This document shows positions 28,150 to 36,008 of a stretch of 64,000 nucleotides of DNA, piece after piece. Origin of the DNA: Solwaraspora sp. WMMA2056 (lineage in GTDB: Bacteria > Actinomycetota > Actinomycetes > Mycobacteriales > Micromonosporaceae); NCBI RefSeq assembly GCF_030345095.1, contig NZ_CP128360.1, positions 5,456,001-5,520,000 on the forward strand. Direction: 5' to 3'. Position numbers and translations under genes: made by a program. Position 1 is the stretch's first letter, and every line of letters starts with the position of its first letter. The notes under the pieces are model-generated. The model did no database searches and had not been told where the DNA came from. It saw nothing but the letters and a program-made list of their open reading frames with translations.

Positions 28150-29424
28150 TCACGCCACGGCGGCTTCGATCCGCGCGACCGCGCTCGCGACGCCGTCCTC
28201 GGCCGTGATGCGCCGCCCCAACCCGGCCGCCGCGTCCCGGACGTCGGCGTCGGTGGTGACCTGCCGGATCGCGGCGGCGAGCCGCTGCCCGGTGAGCGTG
28301 GCCTGCGGAACCGGGGCGCTGCCCGCACCGAGCGCGGCGACCCGACGACCCCAGAAGAACTGGTCCAGGATGAACGGGCAGATCACCGACGGTCTGCCGG
28401 CGCGCAGCGCGGCGGCGGTGGTGCCGGCACCGCCGTGATGCACCACGGCGGACACCCGGGGAAACAACCAGTCGTGCGGCGCCTGGGTGATGGGCAGGAC
28501 ACTGTCCGGCAGGTCCGCCGCGTCCAGCCCGCCCCAGCCGGTGGCGACGACGCCGCGTACGCCGGCCAGGCGCAACGCGTCGCCGACGGCCCGGGTGAGG
28601 CGCTGCGGGTCGCGCCCGGCCATGCTGCCGAAGCCGACGTACACGGGCGGGTCGCCGGCGTCGAGGAAGTCGACCAGCTTGGCCGGTGGCTGCCAACCGG
28701 TGGCACTCTCGAGGAACCAGTATCCGGTGAGCTGGGCGTGCCCGGGCCAGTCGGCGGGGCGCGGCAGGACGTGGCCGCTGATGGCGTGCAGCACCGGGAT
28801 CGGCCGCCCGTCGGGCAGCCGGGTGGCCAGGGCCGCGCCGCTGGTCCTGGCGAGCCCCAACGTCTCCTGCCGGAAGGTGTTGACCATGCCGTCGTACATC
28901 CGGTAGCCGGCACCGGCGAGACGGTAGGTGAGCCGGTTGTACGGGCGGCCCAGCGGCAGCGCCGGCATGCCGATCATCGGGAAGTCGCCGGTCGCCACGG
29001 ACATCGGTACGGCCACCGCCTGCACCGCCGGCACGCCGAGTTTCTCGGCGACGTGCGGGCCGGCCAGCGCCTTGGGGTGGTAGACGATCACCTCCGGGTC
29101 GGCCTGGCGGGCCGCCTGCCAGACGTCGGCCAGCAGCCCCCGGTTGATCGGGTTCGCCTGCCGGGCCAGCCTGATGTTGGTCCTGATCGAGCCGAGAAGT
29201 CCGGTGGTGTCCTCCATCGCGGTGCGGCCCGCCGCCGAGTCGAGCAGTTGCAGGATCTCGTCGCCGAGGTGGCCGTACGTCAGGCCGTGGTCGGTGACGA
29301 AGGACCGGAACCTGGCGCAGGTGGCCAAGGTGACGTCGTGGCCGGCCGCCCGCAGCCCGGTGCCGAGCGCCAGGTACGGCTGGACGTCGCCGCGCGATCC
29401 GACGGTGACGATCAGGACCCGCAC
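28150..29424 (-). CDS. MGT/UGT-type glycosyltransferase (GT1)
   Basis: 424 residues. The N-terminal acceptor domain opens with VLIVTVGSRGDVQPYLALG, and the C-terminal donor domain contains VYVGFGSMAGRDP and the HHGGAGTTAAALRAGRP nucleotide-sugar signature. Such enzymes add a sugar to macrolides, polyenes, flavonoids or sterols and often inactivate xenobiotics. The GTG at 29424 has GGAAGGAG 9 bases upstream; a GTG at 29430 is also possible and overlaps the MarR stop. It is therefore coupled to the MarR gene, suggesting a drug-response pair. Confidence 0.88.
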   Translation of the reverse strand: MRVLIVTVGSRGDVQPYLALGTGLRAAGHDVTLATCARFRSFVTDHGLTYGHLGDEILQLLDSAAGRTAMEDTTGLLGSIRTNIRLARQANPINRGLLADVWQAARQADPEVIVYHPKALAGPHVAEKLGVPAVQAVAVPMSVATGDFPMIGMPALPLGRPYNRLTYRLAGAGYRMYDGMVNTFRQETLGLARTSGAALATRLPDGRPIPVLHAISGHVLPRPADWPGHAQLTGYWFLESATGWQPPAKLVDFLDAGDPPVYVGFGSMAGRDPQRLTRAVGDALRLAGVRGVVATGWGGLDAADLPDSVLPITQAPHDWLFPRVSAVVHHGGAGTTAAALRAGRPSVICPFILDQFFWGRRVAALGAGSAPVPQATLTGQRLAAAIRQVTTDADVRDAAAGLGRRITAEDGVASAVARIEAAVA

Positions 29425-29426
29425 CG

Positions 29427-29888
29427 TCACACGCTCCTTCCGGTCTGCCGCCGGAACTCCTCCATCAGGGCCGGCACCCGTTCGATCATGAACGTGTAGA
29501 AGTCGCGGCTGTGCCGGAGCCGGTCCGCCTCCGGAGCGTCCGCGTCGCCGACGAGATCGATGCCCCGCTGCATCAGATCGGCGAAGGTGCGCATCTTGTC
29601 GGTGGGGTCGATCACCCGGGCGAAGGCGTCCGGCTGTATCTCGTACGCGTGGCCCCGGCCGCTGGTCGGCACCCGGCGCACCATGCCGGACTGCTCCAGG
29701 GCCCGCATCCCGGCCGAGACGGAGGCCTTGGACAGCCCGACCGCCTGGCACAGTTGCGCGGTGGTCTGGCCCGGCGGGTCACAGATCAGCAGCCAGCCGA
29801 GCAGCTTGCCGAACGCAGGGGTGGTGCCCATCGCAGCGAGGGCGACCCCGACCTCTTCGGCGTACCGCCGCCCGGCGTCCGGGTCCAC
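29427..29888 (-). CDS. GbsR/MarR-type transcriptional regulator
   Basis: 153 residues from the GTG at 29888, selected because AAGGAG lies 6 bases upstream. The frame is open to 29939, but that start lacks a ribosome site. The winged helix (about 30-95) has FGKLLGWLLICDPPGQTTAQL, VGLSKASVSAGMRALE and the wing PTSGRGHAYE. The C-terminus is helical and likely used for dimer formation. It precedes and overlaps the glycosyltransferase, so it probably controls that gene and itself. A palindrome at 29942-29963 is the likely operator. Confidence 0.82.
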   Translation of the reverse strand: MDPDAGRRYAEEVGVALAAMGTTPAFGKLLGWLLICDPPGQTTAQLCQAVGLSKASVSAGMRALEQSGMVRRVPTSGRGHAYEIQPDAFARVIDPTDKMRTFADLMQRGIDLVGDADAPEADRLRHSRDFYTFMIERVPALMEEFRRQTGRSV

Positions 29889-29941
29889 GCGCATCTCCTT
29901 CGTCGCCGGGGACGCCCCGCCACGGGACATCATCATCACGA

Positions 29942-29963
29942 ACGTTCAGTACTTCCCGAACGT
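29942..29963. promoter_or_regulatory. Candidate operator of the MarR-glycosyltransferase operon
   Basis: ACGTTC at 29942-29947 and GAACGT at 29958-29963 form an inverted repeat with a 10-base spacer, about 55 bases upstream of the MarR start. Confidence 0.45.
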
Positions 29964-30013
29964 CAACGGTAACACGGCTGCTGATGGCGCGATCCGCAGC
30001 GGTCCTACTCAGC

Positions 30014-30928
30014 TCAGCGGCGGGCGAGTGCCTGGTCGATCAGTTGCTCGCTGTCGGCCCAGAGCTGCTGGGCCCGGGCGACGTCGTACGACTCGGGTGA
30101 GGACGGGGCGATCTTCGGACCCTCCAGGTAGGCACCGGTGGTGCCGTCGAACCGGGCGTCGCTGACCAGGTCGGCCAGGTGCCGGGCGGAGGCCCGGGAG
30201 CTGCGCGCGCCGGGCAGTAGCGCGCTGATCAGCGGGGCGGCCGCCCGGTAGCCGGCCCGGGCGAGCGCCGGATAGTCGCGGGAGAGGCTGGTGTCGGGCA
30301 TCAGCCCCGGGTCGTACGCGTTGACGCTGATCGGCCGCCCGTCCAGTCGGCGGGCGAGCTCGTAGACGAAGTAGATGTTGGCCAGCTTCGAGGTGGAGTA
30401 GCGGACCCGGCCCGCCGTCGGGGTGGCGTCGGCGTCGGACGGGTCGGCGAGCTCGCGGGCGCTCGTCCAGCGCGGCTCCGGGAAGCCCATGCTCTTCTCC
30501 CGCCAGTGGGTGCCGCTGCTGACGATCGCGATCCGGGCCCCGGCGGCCAACTCGTCGAGCAGTCCGGTGACGAGCAGATGGTGACCGAGGTGGTTGGTGG
30601 CGAAGGTGAGCTCGTAGCCGTCGGCGGACCGGCGTACCCCGTCGATGACCTGGATGCCGGCGTTGCCGACGATGGCGTGCAGCGGCGGACGCTGCCCGGA
30701 CCGGCGCAGTGCCCCGGCCGCGTCGGCGACCGATCGCAGGTCGGCCAGGTCGATCCGGAGCAGTTCGAGGCTCGCCGCAGGGGTCCGGCGACGGATCTGC
30801 CGGGCCGCCGCCTGCCCCCGGCTCTCTGACCGGTGGCCGAGCACGACGTGCCAGCCCTGGGCGGCGAGCCGCCCGGCGACGCGCAGTCCGAGGCCGGTGG
30901 TGGCCCCGGTGATGACGACGGTTCTCAT
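30014..30928 (-). CDS. Short-chain dehydrogenase/reductase
   Basis: 304 residues. The NAD(P)-binding motif TGATTGLG is at residues 8-15, followed by NAG in VGNAGIQVID. The active-site Tyr and Lys are in VRYSTSKLAN. It resembles retinol-dehydrogenase/protochlorophyllide-reductase-like SDRs that reduce bulky carbonyls; the substrate is unknown. It is divergent from a TetR gene with two matching operators in the 88-base gap, which is strong evidence of direct regulation. Confidence 0.92.
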   Translation of the reverse strand: MRTVVITGATTGLGLRVAGRLAAQGWHVVLGHRSESRGQAAARQIRRRTPAASLELLRIDLADLRSVADAAGALRRSGQRPPLHAIVGNAGIQVIDGVRRSADGYELTFATNHLGHHLLVTGLLDELAAGARIAIVSSGTHWREKSMGFPEPRWTSARELADPSDADATPTAGRVRYSTSKLANIYFVYELARRLDGRPISVNAYDPGLMPDTSLSRDYPALARAGYRAAAPLISALLPGARSSRASARHLADLVSDARFDGTTGAYLEGPKIAPSSPESYDVARAQQLWADSEQLIDQALARR

Positions 30929-30947
30929 CAGAGTGAACCCTTCGACA

Positions 30948-31001
30948 GGTTGACGTTGTCAACCCCGACCCTACGTCGTCCAGGTTGACAGCGTCAACCT
31001 G
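30948..31001. promoter_or_regulatory. Two TetR-type operators between SDR and TetR genes
   Basis: Site 1, GGTTGAC-GTT-GTCAACC (30948-30964). Site 2, CAGGTTGAC-AGC-GTCAACCTG (30981-31001). Both share the core GGTTGACnnnGTCAACC, and their centres are 35 bases apart. Site 2 also contains a TTGACA that could serve as a -35 element for the tetR gene. The arrangement is typical of a TetR repressor controlling itself and the divergent gene. Confidence 0.8.
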
Positions 31002-31016
31002 ATCTAGGATCGGACG

Positions 31017-31592
31017 ATGAGCACCCGGGACGACCTGGTCGCCGCAGCGACCGCACTACTCGACGAGGGCGGCCCGGAGCGGGTCACCCTGCGGGAGGTC
31101 GGGCGTCGGGCCGGCGTGTCGCACAACGCGCCGTACAAGCACTTCACCGACAAGCAGGCCCTGCTGGAGGCCGTCGCCATCCAGGAATTCGACCGGCTCG
31201 ATGGGGTCATGACGGCGACACCGACGCCACGGTCCGAGGCCGCCGCGCTGCTGCGTCGCGTCATGCTCGACTACGTACGCTGGGCGCAGCAGCACCCGCG
31301 ACGGTTCGCGCTGGTCTACGGGTGGTCGATGAACGCCTCAGCGGACCTGCATGAGCGGGCCGGCGCCACCTGGCGGCGACTCGTCGAGCTGACCGCCGAG
31401 GCCCAGGCCGCCGGGGCGCTGCCCGCCGGCGACCCGGAACGGGCCGCCGCCCTGGTCCGCGCGCTGGCGCACGGCGCCGCCGACCTGTCCATCACCGGTC
31501 ACCTCGCGGCCGACGGAAAGGGCCGGGCCAGCGCCGAGGACCTGGTCGAGGACCTGCTCCGGGTGCTGCGTCAGGCCGGACAGTCGAGCTGA
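31017..31592 (+). CDS. TetR/AcrR family repressor
   Basis: 191 residues. The helix-turn-helix (about 8-55) has AATALLDEGGPERVTLREVG and GVSHNAPYKHFTDKQALLEAV. The C-terminal ligand domain is of the TetR_C_25/WHG kind (DYVRWAQQHPRRFALVYG). It is divergent from the SDR, with two operator copies between them, so it probably represses the SDR until an unknown ligand binds. The gene starts at ATG 15 bases after the second operator. Confidence 0.9.
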   Translation: MSTRDDLVAAATALLDEGGPERVTLREVGRRAGVSHNAPYKHFTDKQALLEAVAIQEFDRLDGVMTATPTPRSEAAALLRRVMLDYVRWAQQHPRRFALVYGWSMNASADLHERAGATWRRLVELTAEAQAAGALPAGDPERAAALVRALAHGAADLSITGHLAADGKGRASAEDLVEDLLRVLRQAGQSS

Positions 31593-31602
31593 CGTCGTTC
31601 GC

Positions 31603-33078
31603 TCAGGATCGGTCCGCCGCGTACAAGCGGTCCAGGTCGACGAGCTGGACGCCGGGGTCCGTGGCCGCCACGGCTCGGAGGCCGTCGGCGAAGCCGCCGC
31701 CGCTGAACAGCAGCAGCCGGCACCGGTCGGCCCGGACCCCCTGGCGGCCACGCAACAGGCTACGGATGTGCGCCAGGCGTTGCAGGTGGCCGGTCCCGAC
31801 GGTTGCCTGCCATCTGGCCTCGCCGATCGCGAGAAGTTCCTCGCTGCCCTGCTCGTCGCGGCCGAAGACCGCCACGTCCACCTCATGTCGCGTGCGGGCG
31901 GCGGGGTCGTTGACCACACCGGCAGCCACCCGGGTCGGAAAACCGCCGAGAGCGTCCGGATCGGCTTCCCAGCGGGTCCATTCGCGGCAGATCGTCTCGA
32001 AGCGCGGGCCGACGACCTTGCTCAGGAACGTGCGCTGCTGCCGGGGCCAGACCTGCCGCGACCGGCCGGTACGTTCCAGATCGCCCCAGGCCGGCCGCAT
32101 CACGGCGTGGTAGAAGACGAGCAGCGGCTCGGCGATCCGGTAGACGCCCCGGTTGCTGGTGAACGCGTCGTCCTCCCGCACGACCAGGCCGACGTCCTCC
32201 AGCACACCCAGCGGGTGGGCCAGGTCGGATGGCTGCCGGCCCAGGAAGTTCGCGATCTCACCTCGGCGGGTACGACCGTCCGCGATCGCCGCCAGCACCG
32301 AGTGATACAACGCGGGGTCGCGAATGTCGGGCTCCTCCGCCAACAGGTAGCGGGCCTCCCGGAACAGCGGGCGGGCCGGGTTCAACACGGCACGCACCAC
32401 CCAGTCGTCGAGATCGTCCGGCCCGGCCGGTGAATCGTCCTGCGTGAACTCGTGCCGGTAGGCGGGGGTACCGCCGACGATCGCGTTGACCAGCAGGGCG
32501 GTGCGCGGATCGGCGATCCCCCAGAACCGGGCCGCGGCCCGGTAGTCCAGCGTGCGGACCACCAACTCCAGGCCGGCCCGTCCGCGCAGCGGCGCGGTGC
32601 CGGACAGCAGGCCGCCCATGAAAGACAGCGCCGAACCGCACAGCAGCAGCCGCACCTGGGTGTTCGACCGCTGTCCTGCCGGGTCGAGAGCCCGCTGGAT
32701 GATCGAGGGCAGCGCCGGACTGACTCGGGCCAGGAACGGAAACTCGTCGATCACCACCGGAAGTGGCCCGGCAGGGGCGAGTGTCATCGTCCGGGTGACC
32801 GCCTCGTCCCAGTTCACAAACCGCAGCGGCGTCGCCTCACCCAGATAGCCGCCGAGCGCATCACCGTACTGGCGCAACGCGTCAGCCTCGGACGACTCCG
32901 TGGCGGTGAACATGAACCCGCCAGCCGCCCGTACCAATGCGTCGAGCAGGAACGTCTTGCCCTGACGACGACGGCCGGAGACCACTCCCAGCATCGCCCC
33001 ACCCTGCGGCAGGCGCGCGAACCTGACCAACTCGTCCCACTCGACGTCACGGTCGAAGATCTCCGCCGGCTTCTCCAC
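31603..33078 (-). CDS. AAA+ ATPase of the archaeal-ATPase/DUF234 type
   Basis: 491 residues. The Walker A reads GRRRQGKTFLLDAL (a variant with RRRQGKT), and Walker B is VVIDEFPFL. A winged-helix segment near 270-330 (RRGEIANFLGRQPSDLAHPLGVLEDVGLV) follows. The C-terminal DUF234 domain (~380-491) has EVDVAVF and IGEARW, a PD-(D/E)xK-like nuclease pattern. Members of this family are common in archaea and actinomycetes and are often linked to mobile or defence regions, but no function is established. It is divergent from the HigBA-like pair. An AT-rich palindrome lies in its promoter. Confidence 0.82.
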   Translation of the reverse strand: MEKPAEIFDRDVEWDELVRFARLPQGGAMLGVVSGRRRQGKTFLLDALVRAAGGFMFTATESSEADALRQYGDALGGYLGEATPLRFVNWDEAVTRTMTLAPAGPLPVVIDEFPFLARVSPALPSIIQRALDPAGQRSNTQVRLLLCGSALSFMGGLLSGTAPLRGRAGLELVVRTLDYRAAARFWGIADPRTALLVNAIVGGTPAYRHEFTQDDSPAGPDDLDDWVVRAVLNPARPLFREARYLLAEEPDIRDPALYHSVLAAIADGRTRRGEIANFLGRQPSDLAHPLGVLEDVGLVVREDDAFTSNRGVYRIAEPLLVFYHAVMRPAWGDLERTGRSRQVWPRQQRTFLSKVVGPRFETICREWTRWEADPDALGGFPTRVAAGVVNDPAARTRHEVDVAVFGRDEQGSEELLAIGEARWQATVGTGHLQRLAHIRSLLRGRQGVRADRCRLLLFSGGGFADGLRAVAATDPGVQLVDLDRLYAADRS

Positions 33079-33100
33079 CCCACCACCCCGTCACGCTAGT

Positions 33101-33129
33101 GTAAGCGTAGTTCCTATAACTATACTTAC
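33101..33129. promoter_or_regulatory. AT-rich imperfect palindrome before the ATPase gene
   Basis: GTAAGCGTAGTT (33101-33112) and AACTATACTTAC (33118-33129) match at 10 of 12 positions as an inverted repeat with a 5-base spacer, 23 bases upstream of the ATPase start. The half-site TATAGTTA recurs at the toxin promoter (33276-33283), suggesting that one regulator, perhaps the HigA-like antitoxin, may bind both. Confidence 0.4.
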
Positions 33130-33287
33130 ATCTTGCACGCCCCGGTATGACCTACCCCTTGACCCGCCGATAGAAGAGCCGCACAGGTTCCCTGGACTTA
33201 AGCATCCGGTCGCCAGCCGGGCGGCGTCGGCAGCGCCCGGTCCGTCCCGCTCCCGCACGGGTGTTTAGTTCGAGCTATAGTTACTGC

Positions 33288-33683
33288 GTGTCTCCCGAAC
33301 CGGCCCGGCGATGGGCAATCCGGACAACGGCCGATGTCCGCGACTGGCTGCGCACGCTTCGCCAAGCCGACCCGGAAACATGCCGATCGGTGAACGTTGC
33401 GATCGACATGCTGGCCGAGATTGGTCCAGGGCTGGGGCGCCCACTGGTTGACACACTGCAAGGTTCAAGTATCAGCAACCTCAAGGAGTTGCGACCCAGG
33501 TCCGGGCGCGACGTCGCAATCCGGGTTCTCTTCGTCTTCGATCCCTGGTCGCAAGCGGTGCTGTTGGTCGCCGGCAACAAGGCCGGCAACTGGTCAAAGT
33601 GGTACAAGATGGTGATTCCGGCGGCGGAGGTCGCGTACGAAGGCTGGCTGGCCTTCGAAAGGAAGAGGCGGGAGGGGCAATGA
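33288..33683 (+). CDS. RelE/HigB-type toxin (Gp49-like)
   Basis: 131 residues. Typical blocks: DVRDWLRTLRQADPETCRSV, LAEIGPGLGRPLVDTL, SNLKELRPRSGRDVAIRVLFVFDP and LLVAGNKAGNWSKWY. These are those of Gp49/HigB toxins, ribosome-dependent mRNA interferases. The toxin precedes the antitoxin, as in higBA. The GTG at 33288 is chosen because a -10-like TATAGT lies at 33276-33281, placing the transcript start at or near the codon, so the mRNA may be leaderless. The stop overlaps the antitoxin ATG (ATGA). Confidence 0.85.
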   Translation: MSPEPARRWAIRTTADVRDWLRTLRQADPETCRSVNVAIDMLAEIGPGLGRPLVDTLQGSSISNLKELRPRSGRDVAIRVLFVFDPWSQAVLLVAGNKAGNWSKWYKMVIPAAEVAYEGWLAFERKRREGQ

Positions 33684-33994
33684 CCGAGTTCCACGACTGG
33701 GACGACGTCCGCAGCGAACTACACGATGGGGACGACGCCTCGCTGGCGACGGAACGCGCGCGTACCGAGGCATGGATCAGTGCCTTCCACCTCGCCGAGG
33801 AACGCCAGCGGCTCGGACTCACCCAACGGCAGGTCGCCGAGTTGATGGGGGTTACCCCGGGCCGGATCAGCCAGATCGAGAACGGCGACCTCGACGTCAA
33901 CGAGGTCGCCACCCTGAGTCGGTACGCACGAGCATTGGGCGCGCGGATGCGGATCATTTTCGACTACGGCAACGACCTTCGCCAGATCGCCTGA
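33680..33994 (+). CDS. HigA-like XRE antitoxin
   Basis: 104 residues. The XRE helix-turn-helix in the middle to C-terminal half (RQRLGLTQRQVAELMGVTPGRISQIENGD) is followed by a short tail (RYARALGARMRIIFDYG). The acidic N-terminus probably wraps the toxin. A GGGAGGGG ribosome site precedes the ATG, which overlaps the toxin stop by 4 bases. Such antitoxins usually repress their own promoter. Confidence 0.88.
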   Translation: MTEFHDWDDVRSELHDGDDASLATERARTEAWISAFHLAEERQRLGLTQRQVAELMGVTPGRISQIENGDLDVNEVATLSRYARALGARMRIIFDYGNDLRQIA

Positions 33995-34090
33995 CGCCAG
34001 CAGACGGCTCCATCGGACCGTGGCCCGCTACGGCCCCGACGCCGCCTTCACCCGCTGACCCGACGCGGTGACGCGGGCCGGCTGACGCCG

Positions 34091-34149
34091 ACGAGGGAAC
34101 CTGCATTGTCGTAAAACTGGCGGGTTGAGGTTCATACAGGTTCCCTCGT
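34091..34149. terminator. Long-loop perfect inverted repeat
   Basis: ACGAGGGAACCTG (34091-34103) and its exact complement (34137-34149) flank a 33-base loop. The right arm ends at the first base of the stop codon of the XRE-TPR gene on the minus strand. It lies between the HigBA-like pair and that gene and may end transcription from both sides. The loop is unusually long for a simple terminator. Confidence 0.45.
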
Positions 34150-35324
34150 TACGAAACGCTGGTCGTCAGCCCGAGCGCCGTCGCCAGCCGGGCGACGCCG
34201 GCGGTGTCCGGCCCGCACCGGGCGATCTCCGCCACGACCGTACGGGCGGAGGGCCGGCAGCGGATCTCAGCCGGTGCGACGCGGTCCGCCTCGACGAGCC
34301 ACCGTCCCGCCGCCGCGAAGTCACCGACGTCGAGGTACGCCCGTGCGGCGTCCACCAGGTACGCCGCCCGGGGCTCGGCCGGCAGCCCGCGCCATGTCAG
34401 CTGCCGGGTGGCCGTCTCGTGTCGGCGTACCGCCTGCCGGGCGTCGCCCGACTCCACGGCCGCCACGACGTGCGCCAGCTCGACGGCCGCCGGGCCGAAG
34501 CTCGCCGTACGGTAGTCAAGCCCGTCGCCGATGCGGCCAGCAACGTCAGCGGCCCGGCTGAGCAGCTCGTCGACGCTGCGGGTTTCGCCGCAGCCGGCAG
34601 CGGCCAACCCGGCCTGCAGCAGCAACGTCCCGTACACCGGGCCGCACTCGACCGATGTCGTCGCGATGCGGTCGGCGGCGGCGACCGTCGTCGTCATCGC
34701 CAACCGATCCTGGCCCAGCCCGCGCAGCGCCTGCCCGAGCGGCACCGCCGCCGACCCGGCCAGCACCGGATCACCGCCGGCCACGGCAAGCGCCCGATCG
34801 GCCGCCAACCAGGCCAGCTCGGGTTCGCCGACCTTGACCAGCACGAGCGCGATGATCCGGTACGCGCGCACCAACAACTCCGCCCCAGGCCCAGGGCGGG
34901 TGGCGTGCAGCCGCCGGGCGGCGTCCAGCAGCTCCGGTGTCATCCGCAGCAGCCGGGGATAGTCGCCGTGCTGGTACGTCGACCAGGCGTGCTCGACCCG
35001 CTGCGTGACCTCGCGTTCCACCGCCGGTCCAATGTCGGCGGCGGTGAACACCTCGTAGCTGGCCAGCGCCGCCCGGACCGCCGCCACCCCGTCGACCGCC
35101 CCGCCATGCTCCGATGGCCGGGCCGGGCCGATCAACTCCGCCGGGTCGACCCGCAGCACCTCGGCGACCTGCCGGATCAGCGAGAACCGGTCCAACCGCC
35201 GGACACCACGCTCGACCTTCTCCACCCAGCTCTTCGACCGGCCGATCCGGTCGGCGAGCACCTGCTGGGTCATCTGCCGGCGTACCCGCCACAGGGCGAC
35301 CCGACGCCCCACCGCCACGCTCAC
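34149..35324 (-). CDS. XRE-family regulator with TPR-like C-terminal domain
   Basis: 391 residues. Residues 5-60 are an XRE helix-turn-helix (LWRVRRQMTQQVLADRIGRS, KSWVEKVERGVRRLDRFSL). The remaining ~310 residues are Ala/Leu-rich helical pairs of TPR type (AWLAADRALAVAGGDPVLAG, AELAHVVAAVESGDARQAV). This design is very common in Micromonospora and Streptomyces next to small conserved genes and may act in peptide or nucleotide signalling. The GTG start overlaps the stop of the 94-residue gene (GTGA), so three genes form one transcript. Confidence 0.8.
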   Translation of the reverse strand: MSVAVGRRVALWRVRRQMTQQVLADRIGRSKSWVEKVERGVRRLDRFSLIRQVAEVLRVDPAELIGPARPSEHGGAVDGVAAVRAALASYEVFTAADIGPAVEREVTQRVEHAWSTYQHGDYPRLLRMTPELLDAARRLHATRPGPGAELLVRAYRIIALVLVKVGEPELAWLAADRALAVAGGDPVLAGSAAVPLGQALRGLGQDRLAMTTTVAAADRIATTSVECGPVYGTLLLQAGLAAAGCGETRSVDELLSRAADVAGRIGDGLDYRTASFGPAAVELAHVVAAVESGDARQAVRRHETATRQLTWRGLPAEPRAAYLVDAARAYLDVGDFAAAGRWLVEADRVAPAEIRCRPSARTVVAEIARCGPDTAGVARLATALGLTTSVS

Positions 35325-35605
35325 GGCCGCCCACCCGCGTCGATCCCGGTACCGTCGATCCAGGTCCAGGAGACGAAGCGTTCGTACAGCTCGGCCGGGT
35401 CGGTGATGCCGGCCTCCTCGGCGGCCAGGGTCAGCAGTTCGCCGACGTCGACCGACAACGCGACCGGCTCCCCGACGTACGCCTCCGCCAACTGCGTCCG
35501 GCCCGGCGGACACGGCCAGGGCGTCCCGTCCGGACAGACCGCGCAGCACCACGACGGCCGCGCCGGCTCGTGCACCGGCTCCATGCCGGTTGCGGGTGTC
35601 CTCAT
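35321..35605 (-). CDS. Small conserved actinomycete protein with CxxC-type motifs
   Basis: 94 residues. The N-terminal part contains SWCCAVCPDGTPWPCPPGR, with four Cys that could bind zinc. The C-terminal part is helical (LLTLAAEEAGITDPAELYERF, ending near VSWTW). Proteins like this are often found beside XRE-TPR regulators in actinomycetes and are sometimes mislabelled flavin reductase; there is no flavin motif here. The start overlaps the preceding small gene (ATGA) and the stop overlaps the next gene (GTGA). Confidence 0.7.
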   Translation of the reverse strand: MRTPATGMEPVHEPARPSWCCAVCPDGTPWPCPPGRTQLAEAYVGEPVALSVDVGELLTLAAEEAGITDPAELYERFVSWTWIDGTGIDAGGRP

Positions 35606-35775
35606 GGCAGGTAGTGCCGGCCGGCGTTACCGCCCCGGCGCTGCGCCCGGTCGGTACGGGTCGCCGGCCGCCGGTCCGACGGCGGCACCGTGCGGTCGGC
35701 GTACCGCCGCCGGCCCGGCACCGGATAGACCACGTCCACCGGTACGTCCGCACGCTGAAACCACTTCCCGAGCAC
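35602..35775 (-). CDS. 57-residue basic protein, first gene of the XRE-TPR operon
   Basis: A short frame from GTG 35775 (GGGGG ribosome site 5 bases upstream) to TGA at 35602. The protein is rich in Arg and Pro (GKWFQRADVPVDVVYPVPG at the start, GGNAGRHYLP at the end) and has no recognised domain. Support for it being real: the ATGA overlap with the next gene, correct third-position GC bias, and a proper ribosome site. Function unknown. Confidence 0.55.
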   Translation of the reverse strand: MLGKWFQRADVPVDVVYPVPGRRRYADRTVPPSDRRPATRTDRAQRRGGNAGRHYLP

Positions 35776-36008
35776 GCTGCCCCCTCAACGAGTGTTGGAA
35801 GGGCGGCGACCCGAGGTGGCTCTCCACGTCGACCCCGAGCCGCCGCCCGACAGGCGGGCCCGACGCGCGAAAAGGGCGATCACGGGATGCGACGTCGGGC
35901 CCAGCTAATGCGAGGCCGCGCCGCCGCCGAACTCACAACCCCGATGTGGGAGGCGACGGCGCAACCTCTGCAAGTAGCCTGCCCGGCACGTTCAGTGAGG
36001 TCTACTGC

